From contig NJBF01000018.1 of assembly GCA_003144275.1 (NCBI GenBank), positions 1 through 64,000 of the forward strand: 64,000 nucleotides of DNA, read 5' to 3'. Position 1 is the stretch's first letter. The number at the start of each line of letters is the position of its first letter. This stretch comes from Candidatus Heimdallarchaeota archaeon B3_Heim. GTDB taxonomy: Archaea; Asgardarchaeota; Heimdallarchaeia; Hodarchaeales; Hodarchaeaceae. This document shows positions 27,045 to 37,034 of this stretch, in pieces. Both the position numbers and the translations under genes were made by a program. The notes below the pieces were generated by a model, which worked only from the letters and a program-made list of their open reading frames with translations, was not told where the DNA came from and did not search any database.

Positions 27045-30000
27045 TTAACCTACATACCTCAGCGCTTCTGCTGCTGGGATTCTACTTGCTACCCATCCTG
27101 GTATTGCTCCTGCTAATAATCCGATGAACGTAATGAACGATAGATACGCTCCAATTGTTCCCCAAGGTATAACGACAGGAACATCCATCATATTAGAAAA
27201 TCCAACATTAACAAGCAGACCATTCACAACACCGATAAATAATCCAATGAAACCAAGAACCATAAGTTCTAGAAGCGCAGCTGTCATGACTTGATATCGA
27301 GGAAATCCAATTGCTCGCATCATACCGATTTCTCTTTTTCTTTCAGCAACATTTCTAACAGAGATAACAGCCATTCCTACAGCTCCTATAATTAATCCGA
27401 AGTTGACGTATATTTGTAAGAAACTGGTCATTTGTTCCATCATTTCCAAGGAAGCTTCAAGCTTTGAATAAAGAGAAGTAGCAGTTGCTACCATGAATTC
27501 ATCGTCTATTATCTCACGGTATCCAGATTTTCTGGTATTTGTAAAGTCCTCAATCAATTGAGCAATAGTATCGATTCCTGGATGGTCAAAAGGATAACTT
27601 GTTTTAACTAAAAAGGTATCAAATTGATCAGCTTCACGTTTATCAGGTGAGAGTTCGTCTACCATACCAAAGAAGTCAGTATAGTTTGAAAAACGTTCTG
27701 GAAAATAAACAGAACCCATAGTACCTGAGAAACTCCCACTTGAGAATCCTTCTGTTTGCATATTTCGTGAGAGAGGCCATCCTCCAGCACGCTCGGAATC
27801 AAAGCTGCCTCCTATCGTAAATGGTTGATAAACTGGGAAACCAAATTGGGATGTGTTAAAAGCAATCCAAATCGGCATTCCAAGAGGCAATAAGAATGAA
27901 TCTGTGAATACGATAGGATATTGAACTACTGATCCATTAATATCTAGGATTGGGTCTACATCATCTAAGGTTGCAGCACTAAAACCACCCATACTACTGA
28001 TATCAAAATTTTCTAAATCAAATGTAATATTATAAGCAGTCATCTTATAGTCAGGATCGAAAAATCGATCCCACGCAGTTTTGGATTGATTAAGTAATTC
28101 CTCGTCACTCGCACCCAGATCAATAGTGCTTGGTCTGACACCATCAGGTAAATTAAACATATAGAAATCAAATCGCCAGTTTTCATCTGCTGCGTTTTGT
28201 GCTTCACCACGGATTTGATCTGAACGAAGTTCTCCAAAACTTAAGGGTAACAGATTCTTTTGTGGATTAAAACCTGATTCAGGATCATAGGGATCTTTCG
28301 TTGCAACATATCGCGTATAATCTGTACTACTCGGAGTGAAAGTCTTCATTCCTATGACATCAGTTATGCTCGAATCTAATTTATAGAGTTCGTTTGTATA
28401 CGAAGTATCAGGAAGATCATATTCAGGAGCACTTAATTGGATATATAAATCTACACCACGAGAGTCTTCTTCTGATTGCCCGATCGTACTATCAATATTT
28501 GTAGCAACAAGACTAGCCACTGTGACATTAAGGGTTAAAACCACTGCAAAAATTGCGAAAGTGAGAGTTGATCGTGTCTTGTGCGAAGAGATCAGCGCAG
28601 GGGCAACTTGGGCAACGCCTTTTAATCCTCGAATTTTGATGAGCGTATTTCTCAGGATGCGCATAATATACGGAAGATTCATGCCAACAAGTAATACTGA
28701 ACCTATAACAACTTCTATAATAGCAATGATAAGTATACCCATGGAAGAACCACTCATATCAGTGATCCATCCGTTACCCATCGCTACAACAAACATAAAA
28801 ACAGGTGTTCCCCAGAGGACTATTGCTGTTAAGTTAAAAGCCTTCGTTCGAGAAATGTAACGGGAAAACACTATACCAAGACCTGAAAATAGAAATCCAG
28901 CTCCTAAGAGAATATTCTCCCATTCAAGTAAATTGTCCCAACCTGAAGTTTTCCAGATATATTGCAAATCTTTGTTAATTCCTCCATTAGTAATGAGGAA
29001 AAAGATTCCAACAATACCAAGTAAAACACCAATAACAGCAAAATTTGCACTAGACTTTTCTTCAAAGGTAATTTTTATTCCTCTAAGTGCTTCGACAATA
29101 TTTACACGGGAAGCTCTGAGCGCTGGAAGTAAACCAGTTAACATTCCTAAAATTACACCAACAAGTACTGAAAAAATGACAACACTTTCTTTAACAATAG
29201 GTTGGACACTTGCGCTTCCAGAGCCGAATAAGCTGACTAGATATAAAGCGACCACTTGGCCAAAAATTAAACCACCAGCTAAACCAAAAATTCCGCCGAA
29301 GACCCCTTGGAAAAGAGTTTCAAAAAGCATAGAACGAAATATTCCCCCACGCTTTTCTCCTACAGCTCTTAGGACTCCTGTTTGGAATTCTCGGTCTTCA
29401 ACACTCATTAATTGTACATTTGTTATTAATAAAATTCCCGTAATTATGATAAGTAAACCAAGAACGTTCAAAAAGGAAGACATGAGGGTAAATATTAAAT
29501 CAATAATACCAACATACAACAAACGTGCTGAATCAATTGCATAAACATTTACTTCCTGATCATTAACCATTTTTACAGGTAAGATTTCTTCTAACGCATC
29601 AAATCGTTCTTGCAACAAAGCTTCATCGATGGGGGTGGTAAAATGATCGGTTTGATAAGCGATTAAGTATGCTCCTATAACATCTTTATTTCGCAAAGGA
29701 TCCTGCAAACTTATCCAGTCTTGATAACCCTCTAACGAAAAGACAACACCCCGATAAGAAGCACCGATGCCTGGATGTCTTGAATCAAATATTTCTCGTA
29801 TAGTAAGATTCACTCTCACTTCAGAGCCCACAGTTACGGTTTCATTTCCTACTAATACATTATCATTAATAGTGAATTCGGTTGTTAAAGTGATTGGTAG
29901 TTCTGTACTCTTATTGATATCCATATCTTCTGCAAGACTACTAGAAAGTAACACACTTGTATTAACAGTTAAATAGGTACTTATATCCATAACTTCTCCA

Positions 30001-30392
30001 GAATCCCAATAGCAAAATTCGCCAAAAGCTGCATCATAGTCGAAAGGAATTCCAGCCATTGATACAGAAGGTTCAAATTGCGATCCAATCATAGCTGGTC
30101 CGCTAGATTTTAATTCTGGCATAATAGCAAGCTCATCAGTAACCAATGCTGAGATGTTTTCTTTGTCTGCAGCGGTTAGAAATCCACCTGTCCCATTCGA
30201 AAACCGTATATCTACCTCTCCTTCTCGAATGAGAAGACTTGTGAGAAATGCATTCTCCAGAGTGTCGGTAGTAATTTGTATCCCGACCATCAAAGTGACT
30301 CCGAGGGCTATTGCTAGAATAGCACTAAAGTTTTTGGTCTTTCGTCGAGTCAGCGCTCGCTTTGCAATTTTAATACTTGATATTAATCCCAT
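27045..30392 (-). CDS. FtsX/MacB-type ABC permease, double length
   Basis: An 1115-residue membrane protein. An N-terminal helix (residues 20-42) leads to a large external domain (about 45-280), then a first FtsX helix set (about 285-440), further helices to about 580, a helix near 635, a second external domain (about 655-995) and a final FtsX set (1000-1110) ending in the typical AAIPGWVASRIPAAEALRYVG. Each half matches the 'PALRASRVNIVEALRG' type closing motif, so the chain holds both halves of a LolCE/MacB-like mechanotransmitting complex. It would move lipids, lipoproteins or peptides at the outer face of the membrane rather than import solutes. Part of the PadR operon. Confidence 0.85.
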   Translation of the reverse strand: MGLISSIKIAKRALTRRKTKNFSAILAIALGVTLMVGIQITTDTLENAFLTSLLIREGEVDIRFSNGTGGFLTAADKENISALVTDELAIMPELKSSGPAMIGSQFEPSVSMAGIPFDYDAAFGEFCYWDSGEVMDISTYLTVNTSVLLSSSLAEDMDINKSTELPITLTTEFTINDNVLVGNETVTVGSEVRVNLTIREIFDSRHPGIGASYRGVVFSLEGYQDWISLQDPLRNKDVIGAYLIAYQTDHFTTPIDEALLQERFDALEEILPVKMVNDQEVNVYAIDSARLLYVGIIDLIFTLMSSFLNVLGLLIIITGILLITNVQLMSVEDREFQTGVLRAVGEKRGGIFRSMLFETLFQGVFGGIFGLAGGLIFGQVVALYLVSLFGSGSASVQPIVKESVVIFSVLVGVILGMLTGLLPALRASRVNIVEALRGIKITFEEKSSANFAVIGVLLGIVGIFFLITNGGINKDLQYIWKTSGWDNLLEWENILLGAGFLFSGLGIVFSRYISRTKAFNLTAIVLWGTPVFMFVVAMGNGWITDMSGSSMGILIIAIIEVVIGSVLLVGMNLPYIMRILRNTLIKIRGLKGVAQVAPALISSHKTRSTLTFAIFAVVLTLNVTVASLVATNIDSTIGQSEEDSRGVDLYIQLSAPEYDLPDTSYTNELYKLDSSITDVIGMKTFTPSSTDYTRYVATKDPYDPESGFNPQKNLLPLSFGELRSDQIRGEAQNAADENWRFDFYMFNLPDGVRPSTIDLGASDEELLNQSKTAWDRFFDPDYKMTAYNITFDLENFDISSMGGFSAATLDDVDPILDINGSVVQYPIVFTDSFLLPLGMPIWIAFNTSQFGFPVYQPFTIGGSFDSERAGGWPLSRNMQTEGFSSGSFSGTMGSVYFPERFSNYTDFFGMVDELSPDKREADQFDTFLVKTSYPFDHPGIDTIAQLIEDFTNTRKSGYREIIDDEFMVATATSLYSKLEASLEMMEQMTSFLQIYVNFGLIIGAVGMAVISVRNVAERKREIGMMRAIGFPRYQVMTAALLELMVLGFIGLFIGVVNGLLVNVGFSNMMDVPVVIPWGTIGAYLSFITFIGLLAGAIPGWVASRIPAAEALRYVG

Positions 30393-30422
30393 GTAAACAC
30401 CTTATATCATTTAAATCATAAA

Positions 30423-31088
30423 TCACTTATTTTGAATTACCTTAGTTCCTGCTACGAAATCTAACATTCGTTGATTCCTTCCCCGTGTTTTTTCTGACAA
30501 TATCCCTACAAAAAGGTCGATTATCAGAAATGCGCTTAAGAACGGCACTTTTGTGAAATTTCTAAGAATAGATTGGTTCCACGATATCTTGATCCCTGAT
30601 TCATCAACTACAGTCAAACCAAATATTCGCTTACCAAGGGTTGTGGAGTATGTTTGTTCTAAGATAATGAAATAGCCTAACATAAATCCAAAGATAGGAA
30701 GACTAACAAATAGAAAACCAAAAGGAATATCCATACCATGCAGTGGAAGTGTTACTTGATCTATGTCGAAATCAGTTAATACAAGTCTGATTAACCCAAA
30801 AATAATGAATAATATAGCTGATAAGGAAAAATCTATAGCTGATGCCAATATACGTATCGTCCAACTTGCCGATTTTGTTCCCCAATTTTGTGCAAGACTT
30901 ACATTTTTTGCAACGTCAATCGGTGAACCAAAAACTACAGTTGGAGGACGTTTTTCCTCCCCCATTGCATCCTGAACATCTTTCTTTAAATTTTCTAAAA
31001 CCGGCCATTTAATCTCCTCTGGATATGGTAGTAAATTACTTACCTCCCATATATACCCATCAATAGGATCTGCATGCTTATTAGCCAT
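30423..31088 (-). CDS. HAAS-like domain plus RDD family membrane protein
   Basis: A 221-residue protein. Residues 1-65 (IDGYIWEVSNLLP, then ILENLKKDVQDAM-like helices and VVFGSPIDVAKN) resemble the cytoplasmic HAAS/DUF1700-type domain that accompanies PadR regulators. Residues about 75-220 form an RDD domain with helices and the pattern RILASAIDFSLSAI, then GKRIFGLTVVD and NQSILRNF. It lies 4 bases after padR and 30 before the permease gene. In bacteria, HAAS proteins encoded beside PadR are believed to connect membrane state to the regulator. The function of the RDD part is unknown. Confidence 0.72.
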   Translation of the reverse strand: MANKHADPIDGYIWEVSNLLPYPEEIKWPVLENLKKDVQDAMGEEKRPPTVVFGSPIDVAKNVSLAQNWGTKSASWTIRILASAIDFSLSAILFIIFGLIRLVLTDFDIDQVTLPLHGMDIPFGFLFVSLPIFGFMLGYFIILEQTYSTTLGKRIFGLTVVDESGIKISWNQSILRNFTKVPFLSAFLIIDLFVGILSEKTRGRNQRMLDFVAGTKVIQNK

Positions 31089-31092
31089 TTTC

Positions 31093-31452
31093 TTACATGT
31101 CTCCGTGACTTTGATTTGGATTTATTATCTCGTGCATACTACTATTGAATTTTTGAATCTCAATTTCTAATTTCCCTAGAAACTCCTTTCCTTTCTGGGT
31201 AAGGAGATAGAATTTTCTATCCGATTCATCAAGCTGACTAGCAATCAAATTATCCTCTTCAAGCTTAGCTAACATAGGATAGATATTTGAACCAGCAATA
31301 GAAATTTCTCCTTTTGTCAATTCAAGAATCTTTTTAGTAAGGAGATATGCATAACTTTTCTCTACTTTAGCAAGAGCAAATAAGATTAATGGCTTAGAAT
31401 AACCTTTTTTGAATTCTGTTGTCCATTTTGGAAGGAGTGAATCGATAGACAC
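31093..31452 (-). CDS. PadR family transcriptional regulator
   Basis: A 119-residue winged-helix protein. LILFALAKVEKSYAYLLTKKILELT, GSNIYPMLAKLEEDNLI and RKFYLLTQKGKEFL show the PadR N-terminal DNA-binding domain with the YPxLxxLExxGLI signature; a short C-terminal helix serves dimerisation. It is the first gene of the exporter operon and probably represses it, releasing DNA on binding a small hydrophobic ligand. Start GTG 31452 has GAGGA seven bases upstream. The C-terminal part is short, as in the PadR-s2 subgroup. Confidence 0.85.
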   Translation of the reverse strand: MSIDSLLPKWTTEFKKGYSKPLILFALAKVEKSYAYLLTKKILELTKGEISIAGSNIYPMLAKLEEDNLIASQLDESDRKFYLLTQKGKEFLGKLEIEIQKFNSSMHEIINPNQSHGDM

Positions 31453-31485
31453 AGGTAATCCTCACTAATTTCGCTTCGGACTATA

Positions 31486-31515
31486 AGTCTATATATGGCT
31501 TACTATATCGGTTAT
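31486..31515 (-). promoter_or_regulatory. TATA region and possible operator of the PadR operon
   Basis: Minus-strand CATATATAG near 31490 lies about 40 bases before the GTG of padR, the right distance for a TATA box with a short leader. Adjacent AT-rich half-sites (ATATAGTAAGCC, CTATATCGGTTATA) could be the PadR operator, which is often self-regulated. Confidence 0.4.
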
Positions 31516-31636
31516 ACATATTCCTTTTCTTTCGAGCTTCGAATCAAATAGAAAGATTGTTATTTAGTGAAAATGACTTTATTTTTTAAGATAGAAAAGC
31601 TAAAAATAGAGGACTAATATTCGAGGTCTCATTAAA

Positions 31637-33160
31637 TTGAGTATAGACCGTATTTATAGATTAGTATTTGAAGGTAAGATCGATGAAATGGTGAAGGAGG
31701 TCGAGAAATTATCTGGTGTTGAGAGAATAGAGGGTGAATTAATGAAAGCCTATTGGTTACTAGAGTTTAGAACCTCAGAAGTTGATGACTACATCGCATT
31801 AGCCAATAAAGTGATCAATGAACACTCCGATAATCTACGGCTTCAAATTATTGGTCGCCTTCACAATCTTGGTGGCTATTGGTGGACAGCGGAATTCTTC
31901 AAGGGGGTCACACAACTAGAGGGAATTGAGAAACAATTCCAAAAACTCGATTCCTTAACACGTGAGAATTTAAGATTTTATGAAATTTGGTTTTACCATT
32001 TGAAAGGAACATTCTATCACGCTACAGGAGACTATGAGAAAGGATTTAAGGAATATTTCTCTGGCTTAGCTCTCATTGACTCAGATCCTGTTTTTCCATA
32101 TACTTCTTTTCAAGCTGGTACTAATCTCCATATAGGTAATGGTTATTTGACGTTAGGCGATTACCAAAAAGCTACTTACCACTATCAAGCTGCAATAGAT
32201 TATTCAGTAGATTCAGGAAATAGTATGAGTAAAGGAATGGCCTTGTTTAATCTTGCAATCATCTCATCCTTTAGAGGGGATATAAAGAAATCTCTTGACC
32301 TTCACGAGGAATGTCTGTCACTTTATCAGAAAATTAAATACCAAAGAGGGATCGCAGAGAATTTAAACCGTGTAGGTTTAGTCTACCACTATCTAGGCAA
32401 TCACCAAAAATCTATTGAATATCTAGAGTTAGCTCTTCTTGAGGCAAAAAAAACTGGATTGATTATCTTTATTGCGATAACCCTCACGAATCTAATAACA
32501 GTATATTCTAATTTAGGGGAGTCAGTTAAGGCTAAACGTTACTTAATTGATCTTAAAAAACTTCATGATCATAAGGATGATTATTGGCTGCAATCAAGCT
32601 TTATGCAATCAAGCTATATGTTAAGTGAAGCTTTTGTATTAAAGCAAACAGGTCGTTTTAAAGAACAGGTAGAAGCACAAGTGAAATTAAAAGGCATAAT
32701 TGCTGAGCTAAAATTTCCATATTATCACAGGATTCAAGCAATGTTACAATTAACCGATCTATTACTATTGGAATTGAAGACTTTTGGGAATGAAGAAATA
32801 TTCCAAGAAGTAGAAAGGTTGATAAATCAGGTATTTGAAATGGCGCAGGAACAAAATTTGTTACCAATTGAGATCGAAACTTCTATACTGAAAGCAAAGC
32901 TTTCCTTGATAAATGGAGATTTTACACTCTCAGATAATCTCTTACAGGATGCTTTAGTATTAGCTGTTGAAAAAAATCTAACATTTCTTCAATCTAGAAT
33001 TAATAATGAGCAAGAAAAACTACAAAATGAGCTTACTAAATGGATTGAACTAATAGATAAGAATTCTTCTCTAAAAGAACGAATTGAACAATCTCAAATT
33101 GAAACGTATCTCAAAGAAGCAATTCAGATCCAAAATTTGCATTCCGAACGAGTTAGTTAG
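31637..33160 (+). CDS. TPR repeat protein
   Basis: A 507-residue soluble protein. Residues about 110-300 hold at least five tetratricopeptide repeats, for example GNGYLTLGDYQKATYHYQAA, ALFNLAIISSFRGDIKKSLD and NRVGLVYHYLGNHQKSIEYLELAL. The flanks are helical too, so the whole chain may be a solenoid for protein binding. No catalytic or DNA-binding domain is visible. TTG start at 31637 with GAGGT about ten bases upstream. It diverges from padR and is followed at 78 bases by a membrane protein gene on the same strand; the two could act together. Confidence 0.7.
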   Translation: MSIDRIYRLVFEGKIDEMVKEVEKLSGVERIEGELMKAYWLLEFRTSEVDDYIALANKVINEHSDNLRLQIIGRLHNLGGYWWTAEFFKGVTQLEGIEKQFQKLDSLTRENLRFYEIWFYHLKGTFYHATGDYEKGFKEYFSGLALIDSDPVFPYTSFQAGTNLHIGNGYLTLGDYQKATYHYQAAIDYSVDSGNSMSKGMALFNLAIISSFRGDIKKSLDLHEECLSLYQKIKYQRGIAENLNRVGLVYHYLGNHQKSIEYLELALLEAKKTGLIIFIAITLTNLITVYSNLGESVKAKRYLIDLKKLHDHKDDYWLQSSFMQSSYMLSEAFVLKQTGRFKEQVEAQVKLKGIIAELKFPYYHRIQAMLQLTDLLLLELKTFGNEEIFQEVERLINQVFEMAQEQNLLPIEIETSILKAKLSLINGDFTLSDNLLQDALVLAVEKNLTFLQSRINNEQEKLQNELTKWIELIDKNSSLKERIEQSQIETYLKEAIQIQNLHSERVS

Positions 33161-33179
33161 AGACATTTTGAATGGATTC

Positions 33180-33186
33180 TTTTTTT
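33180..33186 (+). terminator. Poly-T terminator after the TPR gene
   Basis: Seven T follow the TPR stop by 20 bases. Readthrough into the membrane protein gene remains possible. Confidence 0.4.
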
Positions 33187-33238
33187 AATATGGACTCATA
33201 CCAAACCTTAGTGACTAAATAAAGGATCTGGGTTTACT

Positions 33239-34759
33239 ATGAGCTTTAATAGCATACTGAATACTTATTGTAGAAAGATTGGTCCGTTTTTAATGGTACT
33301 ACTACCTATCTTGATCTTAATTAACATGATTTCAGGGAATTTTGTTCCTACTGCACCTGAAATGGCAGTAGCGGGATTACTATGGACCTTCTTATTCGCT
33401 AATTCCTTAGCTTATTTAATAAATGGCCTCCTTGTAAGGAGGAGTTTTAATACAGAAACTCAGAAAAAAGCTGCAGAGGGATTTCCTGTGGATAGCCTTG
33501 AGGGTTTTAGTTCTGTTACTGCGTTTACTAAACAAGTTCTACTGAACTCAGGAATAATAGCTGGTGTGATTTTTCTTTCCTGGATACTGATGTTAACTGT
33601 TGTAATGGTTATCCCTTTCTTACAGAATAATGATAGTATTAATGATGTAGTTATTGATCTCACTGGTCAGGACTTTTCTGCTCTAGAAGGAGCATTTCTA
33701 AGACCAATCTTGATTTTTAGCGCTATTGGCCTGGTTCTCATTGCAATCGGTATCCTTCTTCTCCTCAAAATTCCAGAAAAGCCGAGTTTTGAAGTCGGTG
33801 CTTTTTTGAAATATTATTATCCCCGTCAAACCCCTCTTATCCTTGACAATCTTCTTAGTGACGCTGTTTTAGCATTTTTAGATCCTATTACGAAAATGCG
33901 TTTTGATGAATGGACCGAAAGCATTCGTTCATCCTTAAATCCATCATTTGAATATGGTTTAGACCTTGTCACTCGTGTAGAGCGCGCTCGAGAAAAAATA
34001 CTCTTGTTGTTCTATTTAAAGAAACGAATGCCCATTCTTCTTCCCATGGATAGTTTTAAGTCAGAAATAACTGAAGTAATTCATGAAAATAAATACAATC
34101 AATTTAGTGAGGGAGGAAACTCAGGTATTACCTTCGCTATCCTCACGGATATATTCAACCAATTATCTACTCGAATACCTGAAGTTTTTATGACTATAGA
34201 TAGATTGATAATTGAACTTACGGATAATTTGGAAGATTTTCTTGATAATAAAGACCTTTGGGTGAATGTTTCTGCTCCTGAAAAAGTGGTTGGAAACGAA
34301 AATCCCTTTCGTTTTCTGATGTTTGCCCTAAATAAGGATGTCAAACGTTACCGTGAGAGAAAACGAATGGTTGATTTTAAAGTAAGTGGAACACAAAAGC
34401 ATTTCATGGAAGATCTAAGTATTTCAGTACCACTAGATGAAGCAGAAGAAATACAAACGGAATCTCATAATCTTGAATTTATTTCTGAGGGTTCTCAAGA
34501 TATTTTAGGTCTAGTAACCCAGATATTACAAATCGGGGATGCCACATGGTTTACTGTTGAACGCAAGGAATTTTCCTCTCACCTTTTCCACCTTTCGATT
34601 TCAGAAAAGGATCGTGGCAGCATTTTTGCAGAAACAATTTCAGTAGATGTAACACGGGATTTAATGTTCTACGTGCGTACCTATGGTGGCAAACTTAGTG
34701 CTTTATCTGGACTTTTATTACCATTAGGTTCAATTGTACTTCAGTATCTTCCCTTTTGA
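33239..34759 (+). CDS. Unrecognised membrane protein with large cytosolic part
   Basis: A 506-residue protein. Four hydrophobic helices are near residues 15-35, 42-62, 104-128 and 155-176; the rest (180-490) is soluble and charged, ending with a short hydrophobic stretch (SALSGLLLPLGSIVLQYL). A Pro/charged linker (KIPEKPSFE) follows helix 4. No family motif or catalytic site is recognised. It follows the TPR gene on the same strand, so a membrane scaffold pair is possible. Confidence 0.6.
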   Translation: MSFNSILNTYCRKIGPFLMVLLPILILINMISGNFVPTAPEMAVAGLLWTFLFANSLAYLINGLLVRRSFNTETQKKAAEGFPVDSLEGFSSVTAFTKQVLLNSGIIAGVIFLSWILMLTVVMVIPFLQNNDSINDVVIDLTGQDFSALEGAFLRPILIFSAIGLVLIAIGILLLLKIPEKPSFEVGAFLKYYYPRQTPLILDNLLSDAVLAFLDPITKMRFDEWTESIRSSLNPSFEYGLDLVTRVERAREKILLLFYLKKRMPILLPMDSFKSEITEVIHENKYNQFSEGGNSGITFAILTDIFNQLSTRIPEVFMTIDRLIIELTDNLEDFLDNKDLWVNVSAPEKVVGNENPFRFLMFALNKDVKRYRERKRMVDFKVSGTQKHFMEDLSISVPLDEAEEIQTESHNLEFISEGSQDILGLVTQILQIGDATWFTVERKEFSSHLFHLSISEKDRGSIFAETISVDVTRDLMFYVRTYGGKLSALSGLLLPLGSIVLQYLPF

Positions 34760-35125
34760 TTACTATTCCCGTTTATAATTGAGAGAAAAAGAATTAATTT
34801 CCCACTTTCACAGGCGGGATTTTCGGTAATCATCGGATATTTAATGTCGATACAACGATTGAACAGAAATCAGAATTTTGGGGAATAATCAGTGATTGGT
34901 ATTGCGCAGACACCTCCTAGCAACATATTTTCCTTTATTATGATCTTAATATTGATTTCAATCTAAGATTCCAAGTTTTTCTAGGAATAATAGTCTGTCA
35001 TTCAAGCTGAGGCAGAATAATTGTTAAATATACAACGGGTTATATTTATTCTTAGATTCGTTATTATTTCATGACTCTTTAATCAGAAGATGAGGTTATA
35101 ACGTTAAACTAGTCATTATTCGATT
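34760..35125. other. Intergenic region upstream of nitroreductase
   Basis: AT-rich, without a supported frame. GGTTATATTTATTC near 35039 could be a promoter element, but it lies too far from the nitroreductase ATG for a leaderless transcript. Confidence 0.4.
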
Positions 35126-35905
35126 ATGAATGAAACTCTGAGACTACTTGAAAATCGAAGATCTTTACGCTCTTATGATTCACGACCGCTTACATCAGAA
35201 GAAAAAGATATAATCATCCATTGTGCGATGCGCGCTCCAACTGCAGGTAATATGATGCATTATACAATGATAGAAGTTGCAGATCAGACGAAAAAAGACA
35301 AATTAGTTCAAACCTGTGATAATCAACCATTCATTGCCAAGGCGCCCTTTGTTTTATTGTTTCTAGCGGATTTACACCGTTGGTACGATTTGTTTCAATA
35401 TTCAAATGTGGCTGATTATTGTCAAAACCATGAGGAGGAGTACATGACACCACAGGAATCGGATCTGTTGTTAGCTTGTTGTGATGCATTAATTGCAGCT
35501 GAAAATGCCGTCATAGCTGCTGAGGCTCTGAATATTGGGTCTTGCTATATTGGAGATATTATGGAAAACATCGAAATTCATCGTGAGATGTTCAACTTAC
35601 CTAAATGGGTTTTTCCAATCACATTGTTATGTTTTGGACATCCTAAACGTGATAGAACTTCCTCAAAGAAATCTTCAAGATTTCCGAAAGAATTTGTTTA
35701 TTTCAAAGACCAATATAACCTTAGAAGTAATCAAGAATTCGAAAGGATGTTATTAGATCATTATCACATAAAGGAGGGCAAATTTTTGAAAGATGCACAA
35801 AATATTGGCCAGCATGTGTATTTAAGGAAGACTGGGTCGGATTTTGCGGCAGAAATGCGCCGTTCCGTAAAAGTTGCTCTTAAAGATTGGCTAAAAGCTG
35901 ACTAG
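35126..35905 (+). CDS. Nitroreductase family flavoprotein
   Basis: A 259-residue FMN-dependent oxidoreductase. The N-terminus (LLENRRSLRSYDSRPLTSEEKDIIIHCAMRAPTAGN) carries the family's Arg-rich FMN phosphate site and the APTAGN loop; a middle segment (CDALIAAENAVIAAEALNIGSCYIGDI) and FPITLLCFGHPKRD complete the fold. It would reduce nitro, quinone or flavin substrates with NAD(P)H; the substrate is not readable. It is convergent with the amidohydrolase gene, and the two stop codons overlap by four bases. The C-terminal 60 residues are longer than in minimal members. Confidence 0.85.
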   Translation: MNETLRLLENRRSLRSYDSRPLTSEEKDIIIHCAMRAPTAGNMMHYTMIEVADQTKKDKLVQTCDNQPFIAKAPFVLLFLADLHRWYDLFQYSNVADYCQNHEEEYMTPQESDLLLACCDALIAAENAVIAAEALNIGSCYIGDIMENIEIHREMFNLPKWVFPITLLCFGHPKRDRTSSKKSSRFPKEFVYFKDQYNLRSNQEFERMLLDHYHIKEGKFLKDAQNIGQHVYLRKTGSDFAAEMRRSVKVALKDWLKAD

Positions 35906-36828
35906 TTCTCTGAAGAGAGCAATAATCGCTGGCTATTATTTCCCAAGATGTCCCAGCGATCATCATCAGTAATGACTCTTCTAGTCACTAAATCTTCTAA
36001 AATTCCTTTTTGTCGTAATGCAACATCGTGTCGCATGGTAAGTCGACCAGAATCAGTACCAAATAGTATATGTTGAGGTGTTAGGGCATGTACACTCTTT
36101 TCAAACACTTGAGTTAGGTTTGGAAATGGTGACCAAGTAATCCAATCATTAGATCCACTTGAATCGACATATATTCGATTTTGGTGGGAATAGGCCATTA
36201 GAAATACTTCTCGAAGATATCCAGCCCCAAAATGAGCAATAATATACTTCTGACCTACTAATTTTGGATTTTGAAGCCAAGGACGCAATTCCAAAGGATT
36301 TGCGGGCCAAGCGTTTAGATTCACAGGACCTCCTTTCATTACACCGAAGTGGATCATTGGAACAAGCTCCAATTCAAGACATTTTTCTAGGTATGGAAGC
36401 ATTCTGGGATCGTTGAAATTAAAATCATTACCCCATGAACCAGGATAAAATTTTATTGATACTGCACCTTTCTTCTTATAATCTTCCATAATTTCAGGGG
36501 TATCAAAACGAGGATCAACAAAGGGAATCAATGCTGGAAATTGGTTTGGATATAATTGATGTGCTCGATATACTGAATCAAAATCTCCACTAAATGACAT
36601 AAGTAAGATTTGATTAACGCGAGATTTTTCCATTTCAATAACGGTTGATTTCACTCTTTCTTCAATTGTCGGTAATCCATCAAGAAATTCCTGAAATTCA
36701 GAATTGTCTCGATAACTTTCAGGGGGAATCATTCGATTAAATGCCTTGACACTATCTTTAGTAAAGAAATGATGATGGCTGTCAATAGTTAGTTTAGAGG
36801 ATTCTACATGAGGAGTGGAGTGGGTCAT
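35902..36828 (-). CDS. Amidohydrolase family 2 TIM-barrel enzyme
   Basis: A 308-residue metal-dependent hydrolase or decarboxylase of the amidohydrolase_2 group (ACMSD/LigW-like). IDSHHHFF near residue 16 gives the HxH metal ligands; MIHFG, IIAHFGAGY and LFGTDSGRL give the later His and Asp ligands on successive barrel strands. Enzymes of this family act on cyclic amides or aromatic acids; the substrate here is unknown. No signal peptide. It overlaps the convergent nitroreductase by four bases. Confidence 0.82.
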   Translation of the reverse strand: MTHSTPHVESSKLTIDSHHHFFTKDSVKAFNRMIPPESYRDNSEFQEFLDGLPTIEERVKSTVIEMEKSRVNQILLMSFSGDFDSVYRAHQLYPNQFPALIPFVDPRFDTPEIMEDYKKKGAVSIKFYPGSWGNDFNFNDPRMLPYLEKCLELELVPMIHFGVMKGGPVNLNAWPANPLELRPWLQNPKLVGQKYIIAHFGAGYLREVFLMAYSHQNRIYVDSSGSNDWITWSPFPNLTQVFEKSVHALTPQHILFGTDSGRLTMRHDVALRQKGILEDLVTRRVITDDDRWDILGNNSQRLLLSSEN

Positions 36829-37034
36829 TTGGTAACGCTTCTCGAGAAATTATTTCAGCATTCTCATGGGTAAAACGCAATTGCTATCTAATCTCAAGTA
36901 AACCTTCAAATCTGTAACAAAACATCTTTACCCACATTAAATTTCCTCCCTAATACTAAACTCTCAATGGTTCAATCTTAGTTTGTCTATTATAGCAAAG
37001 GAAACGGAAAACCTTAGTTTTACCTTCTCTATTA

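Noticed and set aside
28522..29544. Long plus-strand frames opposite the permease gene
   Set aside because: They are shadows of the minus-strand permease, whose domains are unambiguous.
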